DNA of 64,000 nucleotides from Rhizobiales bacterium Y(2018). GTDB lineage: Bacteria > Pseudomonadota > Alphaproteobacteria > Rhizobiales > Aestuariivirgaceae. The stretch spans positions 148,187-212,186 of the forward strand of contig SCPD01000011.1 in NCBI GenBank assembly GCA_005502925.1. The letters are read 5' to 3'. Numbering within the stretch: the stretch's first letter is position 1; each line of letters begins with the position of its first letter. Made by a program: the position numbers and the translations under genes. Positions 38,640 to 46,704 of this stretch are shown here, in pieces. A model generated the notes under the pieces. It did no database searches and was not told where the DNA came from. It worked only from the letters and a program-made list of their open reading frames with translations.

Positions 38640-39872
38640 TTATCCGCCGCTCACTTCCAGATGCGGCGCGAGGCGCTTGCGCCAGAGAAAGACCAGGAAC
38701 GACGCCCCAAGTCCGATCGCCGCGGCGACGACCACTGGCGCCCGGATCCCGACCAGGTCCCCGAGATAGCCGATCAGCAGCGCGCCGGCCGACGGCGCCG
38801 CGTTGAAGACGACCGAATAGAAGGCGAAGACGCGGCCGCGCACCTCATCATCGAGCCCCGACTGGACGAGTGTCTGCGCGACGATGTTCTTTCCTGTGAC
38901 GCCCACGCCGACGAGCAGCATGCAGACCATCGCGACATGATGGCTGGTGGTGAGCGCGAAGAGCGCCGTCGCGGTTGCGCCGACCATGCCGAATATGGCC
39001 ATGAGCGTCGTCAGTCCGGAATAACTCTGGCGCCAGGACAAGAGAAGCCCGGCGCCGAGCGCCCCGATGCCCATGGCTGAGATCAGGGCCGCGAAGCCGC
39101 CCGGTCCCTTGTCGAAGACGCCCCCGACGAAGGCCGGCAGCAGATCGGCCAAAGGCCTCACCGCCAGCGCGAAGATGCCGATCAGGATGAAAAGCGGCCG
39201 CATGCCGGGATGCGCGGCGACGACCGCCAGCCCCTGCCAGACGCCGCCCGGCTTCTTGGGGCGCGGCGGCGTGGTGTCCTCACGCGACAGCCGCATCATC
39301 AGGAGTGCTGCCACCACGGCGACGAAGCTCAGGCCATTGAGCGCGAAGGCCACGCCGATCCCGCCCCAGATGATCGCCGGCCCCGCCAGCATCGGCCCGA
39401 CGACGCGCGCGACATTGGCGAGAACCGAGGTGAGCGCGATCACGGTGGGCAGGTCCTCGGGTGGCGCCAATTTCGGGATCAGGGTCAGACGTACCGGCTG
39501 CCAGAAGGCGCTGTTCAGGCCGAGCAGGAAGGTCGCGAGCACCAGGATCTCCGCGCTCACCCAGCCGTAAGCCTGCAGGAGAGCGAGCAACAAGGCTTCG
39601 AGTGCCGCCAGCGACTGGAAGATGAGCGCGACCCGCCGGCGGTCCAGCCGGTCGGCGACGAGGCCTGACACCGGCCACAGCACAAGCCGCGGCAGGATCT
39701 CGGCAAGCGCCAGCACACCCAGCCAGGTGGCGGATCCGGTCAGCTGCCACATGAGCCAGCCCGCCGCCACTTCATGGATGCGGGTGCCGGCCAGGCTCAG
39801 CACTTGCCCGGTGGCAAAGAGGCGAAAATTCCGGTTGTGAAAGGCACGGAATGGACCTTTACGAAGATCCAT
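38640..39872 (-). CDS. MFS transporter, EntS-like
   Basis: A 410-residue inner-membrane protein with about twelve helices. The N-terminus FRAFHNRNFRLFATGQVLSLAGTRIHEVAAGWL and LVLWPVSGLVADRLDRRRV belong to the group of MFS proteins that includes the enterobactin exporter EntS. The ATG at 39872 has AAGGA six bases upstream, made of the stop codon region of the preceding gene; an ATG at 39878 is too close to it. The substrate is unknown. The genes are ten bases apart and probably cotranscribed. Confidence 0.83.
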   Translation of the reverse strand: MDLRKGPFRAFHNRNFRLFATGQVLSLAGTRIHEVAAGWLMWQLTGSATWLGVLALAEILPRLVLWPVSGLVADRLDRRRVALIFQSLAALEALLLALLQAYGWVSAEILVLATFLLGLNSAFWQPVRLTLIPKLAPPEDLPTVIALTSVLANVARVVGPMLAGPAIIWGGIGVAFALNGLSFVAVVAALLMMRLSREDTTPPRPKKPGGVWQGLAVVAAHPGMRPLFILIGIFALAVRPLADLLPAFVGGVFDKGPGGFAALISAMGIGALGAGLLLSWRQSYSGLTTLMAIFGMVGATATALFALTTSHHVAMVCMLLVGVGVTGKNIVAQTLVQSGLDDEVRGRVFAFYSVVFNAAPSAGALLIGYLGDLVGIRAPVVVAAAIGLGASFLVFLWRKRLAPHLEVSGG

Positions 39873-39881
39873 CCCCATTCC

Positions 39882-40976
39882 TTACGCTTCGACGGAACGG
39901 CTGAGCGCGGCAGCGCTGCGAGGGACGGCGTCGCCGAGGCGCTTGAACGTCTCCACCGCCCAGACGAAGAGGCCGAGCGCGATGAAGAGCTCCTTATATT
40001 CGGTGACGTCCCAGATGCGGACGAAGCGATTCCCCAGAGCGAGGAACAATCCTTGCGCGCCGGCAATCGTCACCGCCAGCAGGATGCAGAACATCGCCTC
40101 GGCGCGCCGTCTTGCCCGCCACGCCAGATACGCCAGACAGATCACGATGCCGAGGGTGAGATAGGTCGTCGCCTGGAAGAGGAGCGAATCCCAGCCATTG
40201 TAATTGAAGGCGGCGAGCGGCGCGCTCACCAGCGCCACGGCGCGGCTCGGCATCAGATTCGCGAGCCCGGCGAGCGACAGGCGCTCCGGCAGGACGATGT
40301 ACAGAAACGGCAGCAGGATCAGGACGACGAAGCCGATGATCTTATGCGCGGCGCCGATCTGATTGGTCGCGAAATTATGGAAGTTGATCTCGCCCTGGAT
40401 ATTGCTCTTGAGCGCCTCCGGTGTCGCGATGCGGAAAACCCGCTGCATCCAGGAAATCTCCTCCATTCCAAGCACGAAGAGAACCGCGGCTGAGAGAAGC
40501 AGAAAAACCACGATCGGAACGCCCTTCCCTTCTCCATGCCGCTCCATGAAAAGGGCGGCGCCACGCCAGGCGAGGAGCAGGCTCGCCGCGATGGGCAGCA
40601 GAGCCGACGCCCACTCGACGCTACCGTCCTCCAGGCTGAGGGCGTTGAAGGCGCTGGGAGACTGGAGGAAGATCGCGACGAAGATCGCGAGCATCAGGAA
40701 CGAAATCAGGACGGCGCACCATTGCCTGGCCGACAAGGCGTTTCCTGCCTTTGGGGATTCGGCGCGCGCCGCTACGCCGATCACGAAGGCAAGGCCGATA
40801 ACAGCCATCAGCGCCGAGCGCGCAAAGGCGTAAAACCCATGGTCCGGCGCCTTGTTGGGAAGCATCGGCATCGCCCAGACGAGCTGCTCCCAAACAATCC
40901 AGCCCGCGACCGCTAAAACTGCCCAAAGGGACAGTTTGATCAATTGGTAGAAGTTCCCGTGTCGCAAAACCGTCAT
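39882..40976 (-). CDS. Multi-helix membrane protein of unknown function
   Basis: A protein of 364 residues (382 with an upstream ATG at 41030) with about nine to ten hydrophobic helices. Distinct segments are GMEEISWMQRVF, INFHNFATNQIGAAHKIIGF and NRFVRIWDVTEYKELFIALG. The polar histidines and glutamates within or next to helices are unusual and might bind a metal or cofactor. I know no family. It probably forms a transcript with the MFS gene ten bases downstream. Neither start has a convincing ribosome binding site. Confidence 0.7.
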   Translation of the reverse strand: MTVLRHGNFYQLIKLSLWAVLAVAGWIVWEQLVWAMPMLPNKAPDHGFYAFARSALMAVIGLAFVIGVAARAESPKAGNALSARQWCAVLISFLMLAIFVAIFLQSPSAFNALSLEDGSVEWASALLPIAASLLLAWRGAALFMERHGEGKGVPIVVFLLLSAAVLFVLGMEEISWMQRVFRIATPEALKSNIQGEINFHNFATNQIGAAHKIIGFVVLILLPFLYIVLPERLSLAGLANLMPSRAVALVSAPLAAFNYNGWDSLLFQATTYLTLGIVICLAYLAWRARRRAEAMFCILLAVTIAGAQGLFLALGNRFVRIWDVTEYKELFIALGLFVWAVETFKRLGDAVPRSAAALSRSVEA

Positions 40977-41201
40977 GAGGCCATTTGCCCGTCCGAAAAT
41001 GGCCATCTGGGGGCAGACGATTAAAATCATTTAAGCAAGACAAGATTCCTTGATTTGTCAGACGTTTCGAATTAACAGAAAATTGTTTGGAAAGCTTTGC
41101 AACTTTTCAGCGATTTTTGGGTAGAACCGAGTCCAGCTTCAGCAACCAGACCGGGAGCAACCGCTCGCTGAGCACTACCGTTCCCGAGGGTGTCGTTTTA
41201 T

Positions 41202-41936
41202 ATGTCCAACTTGCCTCTCGCCCTGATCACCGGCGGTTCGCGGGGTCTCGGTCTTGAAACAGCCCGCCAATTGGGGCGGCTGGGTTATCGCCTGTTCATC
41301 GCCAGCCGGACGTCGCCGCGGCTCAAACAGGCCGCGCACGGCCTGCGCTCGGAAGGTTTTCTCGTCACCACCCACGCCTTCGACATGCAGGATCAGATTT
41401 CGATCCAGGCACTGGTCGAGGAAGTAAAGAAAAAGGATGTGCCCATCGACGTCCTGATCAACTGCGCCGGCGTCATGTATGAGACCGGCAATGGCGATGA
41501 TCTGCAGACGGAATATGGCTCGACCGCGAGTGTGCTCAGAAGTGCGGAAAGAAACGTCACCGACACGATCGCCATCAACATGATCGGCACCTGGAGCGTG
41601 ACGCGGGCGCTGGCGCCCCATCTCGGGCGTGGCGCCCGCATCGTCAATGTCTCCTCCAGCATGGCCTCGCTGGGCGAAATGGGGCCCGGCTATTACGGCT
41701 ATCGCGCCTCCAAGGCGGGCATCAATGTCTTCACCCGAACCCTCGCCTACGAGCTCCGCCCGCGCGGCATCCTGGTCAACTCGGTGTGCCCCGGCTGGGT
41801 GAAAACCCATATGGGTGGCCCCGGCGCGACACGTGAAGTCTCCGAAGGTGCCGCCGGCATCGTCTGGGCGGCGACGCTGCCGCCCGACGGGCCGACCGGC
41901 GGCTTCTTCCGCGACGGTCAGGCGATCCCCTGGTAG
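41202..41936 (+). CDS. Short-chain dehydrogenase/reductase
   Basis: A 244-residue classical SDR. NAD(P)-binding motif TGGSRGLG is near residue 11, the NNAG-like motif appears as NCAG near residue 88, and the catalytic Ser and YxxxK are in NVSSSMAS and YYGYRASKAG near residue 165, followed by PGWVKTHMGG. The ATG at 41202 has GAGGG eleven bases upstream; a GTG at 41190 is in frame. The substrate is not predicted. The 171 bases before it are AT-rich and probably hold the promoter. It is convergent with the MBL gene. Confidence 0.88.
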   Translation: MSNLPLALITGGSRGLGLETARQLGRLGYRLFIASRTSPRLKQAAHGLRSEGFLVTTHAFDMQDQISIQALVEEVKKKDVPIDVLINCAGVMYETGNGDDLQTEYGSTASVLRSAERNVTDTIAINMIGTWSVTRALAPHLGRGARIVNVSSSMASLGEMGPGYYGYRASKAGINVFTRTLAYELRPRGILVNSVCPGWVKTHMGGPGATREVSEGAAGIVWAATLPPDGPTGGFFRDGQAIPW

Positions 41937-41940
41937 TCCT

Positions 41941-42672
41941 TCAGCTCAGCGCTGCACGGATCCGACGGTCGTAATCGTCGGCCAGGGCCTTGAGCGCCCC
42001 TGCTCCGTCGCCGGAAAACGACGGCCCGTGCATGAGCGCGAGCGTCTTCGGCGCGAGCTCCGCCAGCCGGCGGATCGTCCGGCCCATGCCGGGATTGAGG
42101 CTTGAGTAACGTAGCGCGTCTTCAGTGGCGATCGCCGGACCGACGATATCGTCCGCCGTCAATGGCTCCTTGTCGCCGATCTGGGTAAAAAGATCACCGC
42201 ACAGCAAGGTGCCGCTCGCCTCCTCATAGAGAACACCGGCGTCCCAGCCATGCGGGATATGCGGCGTGTCGAGATAACGCACGCGTCTCCCCTGCCCGAG
42301 CTCGATCGTCTCGCCGTCTTCCAGAACCCGCGGGCTTCGGTCCGACATGTCGTTGAGCGAGACGAGACAGCCGGTCCGGCCATGCGCCACCTGAGCAAAG
42401 GGCGCCACCGCCTGCCACTCATTCATCGCACCGCATTCATCGGCTTCGACATGGCCGAAGGCGATCCAGCGCAGCTTTTCCGGAGCGAGGAGACGGGCGA
42501 CGCCGGCGCGCACCAGCGGAAACATATGCCTGAGCCCGGTATGGAACAGGAGCGGTTCGTCGCCCAGAATGAGGAAGTGATTGAAGGTCAGACCGTGAGG
42601 TGGCGCGATGTCCGGCACGAAGATCGACAGCCGATAGACGCCATCGGCAATTTCGGTGACCCTGGTTTCCAT
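41941..42672 (-). CDS. Diiron-type metallo-beta-lactamase-fold protein
   Basis: A 243-residue MBL-fold protein. The metal motif is HVEADECG near residue 73, that is HxExD, as in flavodiiron proteins and the oxygen-binding ODP group, in place of HxHxDH of hydrolases; further ligands are in DTPHIPHGWDAG, CGDLF and LMHGPSF. It probably holds an iron pair and reacts with oxygen or nitric oxide or acts as a sensor. It lacks the flavodoxin domain. GGAGG precedes the ATG. The GFA-type gene lies 46 bases upstream in the same direction. Confidence 0.8.
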   Translation of the reverse strand: METRVTEIADGVYRLSIFVPDIAPPHGLTFNHFLILGDEPLLFHTGLRHMFPLVRAGVARLLAPEKLRWIAFGHVEADECGAMNEWQAVAPFAQVAHGRTGCLVSLNDMSDRSPRVLEDGETIELGQGRRVRYLDTPHIPHGWDAGVLYEEASGTLLCGDLFTQIGDKEPLTADDIVGPAIATEDALRYSSLNPGMGRTIRRLAELAPKTLALMHGPSFSGDGAGALKALADDYDRRIRAALS

Positions 42673-42718
42673 GCACGCCTCCCTTCCAAACGTTCACCCC
42701 GGAAAAGCAGTCAGTTGA

Positions 42719-43126
42719 TCAGTCCGGGTCCTTCTCATGGGCGATCGTCCCCGGCGGCAGCCTCACCCAGCCGTGCCGGCGGCAGTCATAGACCGAATCC
42801 TGTGGCGGCGGGAAATCGGGATCGGCGAAGGCGCCCACCGCGACCAGGACGAAGGAATTCTCCTGTCCCTCTTCCGTGTGGAACAGGCTCGTCCCGCAAA
42901 TCGGGCAGAAACGAAACCTGACACGGCTTCCCCGGTCGCCGGTGCGGACGAATTCCGTGGCGCGGCCGGTAACCTCATAAGGAACCGGAAAGGCGGCCAG
43001 CGTTGCAAAGACGCTCCCCGTCCGGCGCTGACAGGCAAGGCAGTGGCACACGCCGTTTCCAAGAGGAGCGCCGCTCACCTCGATACTCAATTGCCCACAG
43101 GAGCACGAAGCCGTTCGCGTCTGCAC
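42719..43126 (-). CDS. GFA family (CENP-V/glutathione-dependent formaldehyde-activating-like) protein
   Basis: A 135-residue zinc-binding protein with the family pattern SCSCGQLSIEV near the start, CHCLACQRRTGSVFA near residue 27 and FRFCPICGTSLF near residue 73, giving seven conserved cysteines. A GTG start at 43126 has GAGG six bases upstream and suits the family length; the frame continues back to a TTG at 43180 without homology. Members bind glutathione or other thiols, but most have no known activity. It stands 60 bases after rarA in the same direction. Confidence 0.8.
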   Translation of the reverse strand: MQTRTASCSCGQLSIEVSGAPLGNGVCHCLACQRRTGSVFATLAAFPVPYEVTGRATEFVRTGDRGSRVRFRFCPICGTSLFHTEEGQENSFVLVAVGAFADPDFPPPQDSVYDCRRHGWVRLPPGTIAHEKDPD

Positions 43127-43186
43127 CAGATACCTCGCAAGAGTTTCCGCATTTGAACGGCGAGCGCAGTCCCGCGTCAAGCGGGT

Positions 43187-44500
43187 CTAGCTTTCGCCTC
43201 GGTCGCGCCGGAGCTTCGACCAGTAATCGAGCCGCTTGCGGATCTCGCGTTCGAAGCCGCGCTCCGGCGGATGGTAATAACGCTCGCGCTTCATCTGCTC
43301 GGGGAAATAGTTCTGGCCCGAAAAGGCGTCGGGCTCGTCATGATCATATTGATAGCCGGAGCCATATTCCTGCTCCTTCATGAGCTTGGTCGGCGCATTG
43401 AGGATGATCTTGGGCGGCGACAGCGAGCCCGTCTCCTTGGCCCGCTTCATCGCCGCCTTGTAGGCGACATAGCCGGCATTGGATTTGGGCGCGGTGGCGA
43501 GATAGATGACGGCCTGCGCCATCGCGAGCTCGCCTTCCGGGCTGCCCAGAAAATCATAGGTCTCTTTCGCGGCGAGCGCCTGTTGCAGCGCCTGCGGATC
43601 GGCGAGTCCGATATCCTCGACCGCCATGCGCACCATGCGCCGGATGATATAGAGCGGGTCCTCGCCGGCGGTCAGCATGCGGGCGAGATAATAAAGCGCC
43701 GCATCGGGATCGGAGCCGCGCACCGTTTTGTGGAGCGCCGAGATCAGATTGTAATGCCCGTCCTGCGACTTGTCGTAAAGCGGCACGCGCTTCTGCACCA
43801 CATCGGCGAGCTTGGCGGCATCGAGCGGCACGCCGCCGTCGGGCACGGTCGCGAAGATGTCCTCGACCAGGTTGAGCAGATAACGGCCGTCGCCATCGGC
43901 GAGCCCGGCCAGCACTTCGCGCGCCTCTTCATTGAGGGGCAGAGCCCGTTTCTCATGAAGCTCCGCGCGCGCGATGAGCTTGCTTAACGCCTCGGCGTCG
44001 AGCCGGTTGAGCACCAGCACCTGCGCGCGTGAAAGAAGCGCGCCATTCAATTCGAAGGACGGGTTTTCGGTCGTGGCGCCGACCAGCGTGATGGTGCCGT
44101 CCTCCATCACCGGCAGGAAGCTGTCCTGCTGCGAGCGATTGAAGCGGTGGATCTCGTCGATGAAAAGCAGCGTGCCGCGGCCCTGGTCGCGGCGCGACCG
44201 CGCCATCTCGAAAGCCTTCTTGAGATCGGCGACGCCCGAAAAGATCGCCGACATCTGCTCGAAGACGAGGCCGGTGGCGCCGGCGAGCAGCCGCGCGATG
44301 GTGGTCTTGCCGGTGCCGGGCGGCCCCCAGAAGACGACCGAGGGGACACGTCCCGCCGCGATCATGCGGGTGAGCACGCCTTCGGGTCCGGTGATATGTT
44401 CCTGGCCGACGACATCGGAAAGCTTCTGCGGCCGCAGACGATCGGCCAAAGGCCGCGGCGCCTCCTTGTCCAATCCGGCCGCCTGGAAGAGATTGGCCAT
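43187..44500 (-). CDS. rarA: Replication-associated recombination protein A (MgsA/RarA)
   Basis: RarA is an AAA+ ATPase that acts at stalled replication forks; it resembles clamp-loader and RuvB proteins. The 437-residue protein has PLADRLRPQKLSDVVGQEH at the start, Walker A GPPGTGKTT near residue 60, Walker B LLFIDEIHRFN near 115, sensor 1 VGATTENPSFELN and the C-terminal tetramerisation part with YLARMLTAGEDP and YEYGSGYQYDHDEP-like EYGSGYQYDHD. In many rhizobia it lies beside degQ and rplQ, as here. Confidence 0.95.
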   Translation of the reverse strand: MANLFQAAGLDKEAPRPLADRLRPQKLSDVVGQEHITGPEGVLTRMIAAGRVPSVVFWGPPGTGKTTIARLLAGATGLVFEQMSAIFSGVADLKKAFEMARSRRDQGRGTLLFIDEIHRFNRSQQDSFLPVMEDGTITLVGATTENPSFELNGALLSRAQVLVLNRLDAEALSKLIARAELHEKRALPLNEEAREVLAGLADGDGRYLLNLVEDIFATVPDGGVPLDAAKLADVVQKRVPLYDKSQDGHYNLISALHKTVRGSDPDAALYYLARMLTAGEDPLYIIRRMVRMAVEDIGLADPQALQQALAAKETYDFLGSPEGELAMAQAVIYLATAPKSNAGYVAYKAAMKRAKETGSLSPPKIILNAPTKLMKEQEYGSGYQYDHDEPDAFSGQNYFPEQMKRERYYHPPERGFEREIRKRLDYWSKLRRDRGES

Positions 44501-44505
44501 CTAAA

Positions 44506-44550
44506 GCATGATCCGGAAAAGCGTGAAGCGGTTTTCCGGAAAGATCATGC
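44506..44550. repeat. Dispersed rhizobial palindrome
   Basis: GCATGATCCGGAAAA and TTTTCCGGAAAGATCATGC flank a short centre (GCGTGAAGCGG). The same palindrome, GCATGATCCGGAAAA...TTTTCCGG..GATCATGC, is scattered through genomes of Mesorhizobium, Rhizobium and relatives as I remember it. It lies between degQ and rarA, co-directional genes, five bases before the rarA start codon, and so may affect rarA expression. Confidence 0.75.
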
Positions 44551-44573
44551 GCCGATAAAGAGCCATCGCTCAA

Positions 44574-45971
44574 CTATCCGCCGAGTTGCATCCGGATGAC
44601 GCGGCCGCCGCGATTGACCGCGAATTGCCAGAAGCCGTCACCCGTTTTCACCGCCGAGCTCAGCGTGTCGACATTGTCGATGATCACCCCGTTCACTTCC
44701 AGGATGACGTCACCTTTGCGGAAGATGCGCTTGGCCGGGCCGCCTTTCACCTCGGAAGCGACGACACCGGTGGAGCCCGACGGCAGACCGAGCTCATCGG
44801 CGACCGCCGGCGACAGATTGGCAACGACCAGGCCCGAGAACGGTGTATTGCCGTCCATCAGCGTCTCATCGCGCGCCGTGGTTTCCGGCGCCGCGATCAG
44901 CTCGATGCGCGTCTCACGCCGGTCGCTGCCGCGCTGATATTCGACGATGGCCGAGGAGCCGATCTGCGCGGTCGCAACGCGATAGGTCAGTTCCTTGGCG
45001 TTCTCGACGGCCTTGCCGTCGATGCCGAGTACGACATCGCCGCGCTTGAGACCGGCGACGGCGAGCGGGCTCTTGGGATGAAGGCCGGCGATGAGGGCGC
45101 CTTCCGGCCGGGCGAAGCCGAGCGAGTCGGCGATCTCGGCGGTGACATCCTGCATCTCGGCGCCGATCCACGGCCGCTGGATGCGTCCACCCGTCTCGGC
45201 TGACTGCACGACAGTCTTGACCATGTTGGCGGGGATGGCGAAACCGATGCCGATCGAGCCGCCCGAACGCGAGAAGATCGCCGTGTTGATGCCGATGAGA
45301 TTGCCCTTGAGATCGACGAGCGCGCCGCCCGAATTACCCGGATTGATCGCCGCGTCGGTCTGGATGAAGAACTGATAGTCGGTGATGCCGACCTGGGTGC
45401 GCGCCAGGGCTGAGACGATACCGCTCGTCACCGTCTGGCCGACGCCGAAGGGATTGCCGATGGCGAGCACCAGGTCGCCGACTTCGAGATTGTCGGAATC
45501 GCCCATGGCGAGCGCCGGCAGATCCTCGCCTTGCGGATCGATCTTCAATACCGCGAGATCGGTGCGCTCATCGGCGACGAGCAGCTTGGCTTCGAATTCG
45601 CGCCGGTCGGCCAGCACCACGCGGATGTCGCTGCCGCCCAGGATGACGTGGTTGTTGGTGACGATGAGGCCCTTGCCGTCGACGATCACGCCGGAGCCGA
45701 GGGAATTCTGCACCCGCTCGCGCGGCGCCCCGAACGCCCCGTCGCCGCCGAAGAAGCGGCGGAAGAACGGATCGGCGAACAGGCCCTGGTCGCGCTGCTG
45801 CGATACGAGACGGCGGGCATAGACGTTGACGACCGCCGGCGAAGTCTCCTTGACCACCGGCGCGAAAGTCAGCTGGACTTCGCTGCGCGTCTGCGGAACC
45901 GTCTGCTCGGCCGCCGCCGGCAAAGCCGCGACAACCGTGAGAAGCAGGGCAGCAAGAATATTCGACTTCAT
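44574..45971 (-). CDS. degQ: DegQ/DegP-like periplasmic serine protease
   Basis: A 465-residue protease-chaperone of the envelope stress response. A signal peptide (1-22) is followed by a trypsin-like domain with the catalytic triad: His in VTNNHVI (about 107), Asp in DLAVLKI (about 138) and Ser in GNSGGAL (about 213). Two PDZ domains follow, with PWIGAEMQDV and FSGLVVANLSP at their starts. Its size and two PDZ domains fit DegQ/Do. It begins ten bases after the Lrp-type gene and is probably in one transcript with it. Confidence 0.93.
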   Translation of the reverse strand: MKSNILAALLLTVVAALPAAAEQTVPQTRSEVQLTFAPVVKETSPAVVNVYARRLVSQQRDQGLFADPFFRRFFGGDGAFGAPRERVQNSLGSGVIVDGKGLIVTNNHVILGGSDIRVVLADRREFEAKLLVADERTDLAVLKIDPQGEDLPALAMGDSDNLEVGDLVLAIGNPFGVGQTVTSGIVSALARTQVGITDYQFFIQTDAAINPGNSGGALVDLKGNLIGINTAIFSRSGGSIGIGFAIPANMVKTVVQSAETGGRIQRPWIGAEMQDVTAEIADSLGFARPEGALIAGLHPKSPLAVAGLKRGDVVLGIDGKAVENAKELTYRVATAQIGSSAIVEYQRGSDRRETRIELIAAPETTARDETLMDGNTPFSGLVVANLSPAVADELGLPSGSTGVVASEVKGGPAKRIFRKGDVILEVNGVIIDNVDTLSSAVKTGDGFWQFAVNRGGRVIRMQLGG

Positions 45972-45981
45972 TCCTCAAGTC

Positions 45982-46416
45982 CTAACGCCGATCGACCTTG
46001 GTCGACAGGATAATGGCAGATTCTGTCCGCGTTACGCCCGGAATAAGACCAACGCCGTCGAGCATGCGGTCCATGTCCTCGGCGGTAGCGGTGCGTGCCA
46101 GCGCCACCAGATCGAATTTGCCCGCCACCGTGTGCAGGGCTTCGATCTGCGGCAGCTTGCTCAGAGCCCGTCCGACATCCACTTGCCGGCGCGGCTCCAC
46201 CGCTATGGTCACATAGGCGCGAATGCCGCCTTTGTCGACCGCGCTGGCGAGTTTGACCGCATAGCCGGCGATGACACCCTGCTCCTCGAGCCGCTTGATT
46301 CGATCCTGAACTGTCGTACGGGAAAGTTTGAGTTTGCGGGCCAGGGAGGCAACCGGCTCGCGCGCATTGAGGCGCAGCAGCGCCAGCAGATCTTCGTCCT
46401 TCTGGGTGAATGTCAC
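45982..46416 (-). CDS. Lrp/AsnC family transcriptional regulator
   Basis: A 144-residue regulator with an N-terminal helix-turn-helix (DEDLLALLRLNAREPVASLARKLKLSRTTVQDRIKRLEEQG compressed in the first 48 residues) and a C-terminal RAM ligand domain (AYVTIAVEPR, VAGKFDLVALART). Lrp-type proteins form octamers and sense amino acids. It precedes degQ by ten bases, an unusual partner, and is divergent from the TPR gene, so it may control either. The 288-base gap in front holds the sigma-54 promoter of the TPR gene. Confidence 0.9.
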   Translation of the reverse strand: MTFTQKDEDLLALLRLNAREPVASLARKLKLSRTTVQDRIKRLEEQGVIAGYAVKLASAVDKGGIRAYVTIAVEPRRQVDVGRALSKLPQIEALHTVAGKFDLVALARTATAEDMDRMLDGVGLIPGVTRTESAIILSTKVDRR

Positions 46417-46579
46417 GCGCCGTCACCTTGCCGTAAAAACTGGTCAGATCGACGGCAAAACCGTCACTTGGCTGCATAACGCCGTCTGCGTTCCGGCGCA
46501 ACTGTGAAGGACATATGGGACAGGTTTTGCGCGACGGCCCGGGCGATCCGCCCATAACGGCCCGACGCTGCAAAAGCGA

Positions 46580-46606
46580 GAAAAGCGGGCCTCTGGTCCG
46601 CTTTTC
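46580..46606. promoter_or_regulatory. Palindrome upstream of the sigma-54 promoter
   Basis: Perfect 9-bp arms GAAAAGCGG and CCGCTTTTC separated by nine bases. It lies between two divergent genes, where no terminator is needed, about 70 bases upstream of the predicted transcription start at about 46663. Position and symmetry suit a binding site for a sigma-54 activator or for the Lrp-type regulator encoded next door. Confidence 0.45.
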
Positions 46607-46636
46607 GATTCCGGCGCCCTGGCCGCCCCTACCCCC

Positions 46637-46652
46637 TGGCACGGCTGTTGCA
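46637..46652 (+). promoter_or_regulatory. Sigma-54 promoter of the TPR gene
   Basis: TGGCACG-GCTG-TTGCA matches the sigma-54 consensus TGGCACG-N4-TTGCW at every position, with GG (46638-46639) and GC (46650-46651) ten bases apart as required. It is 53 bases before the TPR gene's ATG, leaving room for a leader of about 40 bases and the ribosome binding site GGGGGA. Confidence 0.7.
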
Positions 46653-46704
46653 AAGATTGAACAGTTTTGCGAAACCGGTTCGGACTGGTTAACGGGGGAA
46701 AGCC

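Noticed and set aside
41060..41110. A sigma-54-like sequence upstream of the SDR gene (TGGAAAGCTTTGC).
   Set aside because: GG and GC are eight bases apart, but sigma-54 needs ten, and the flanking bases do not match.
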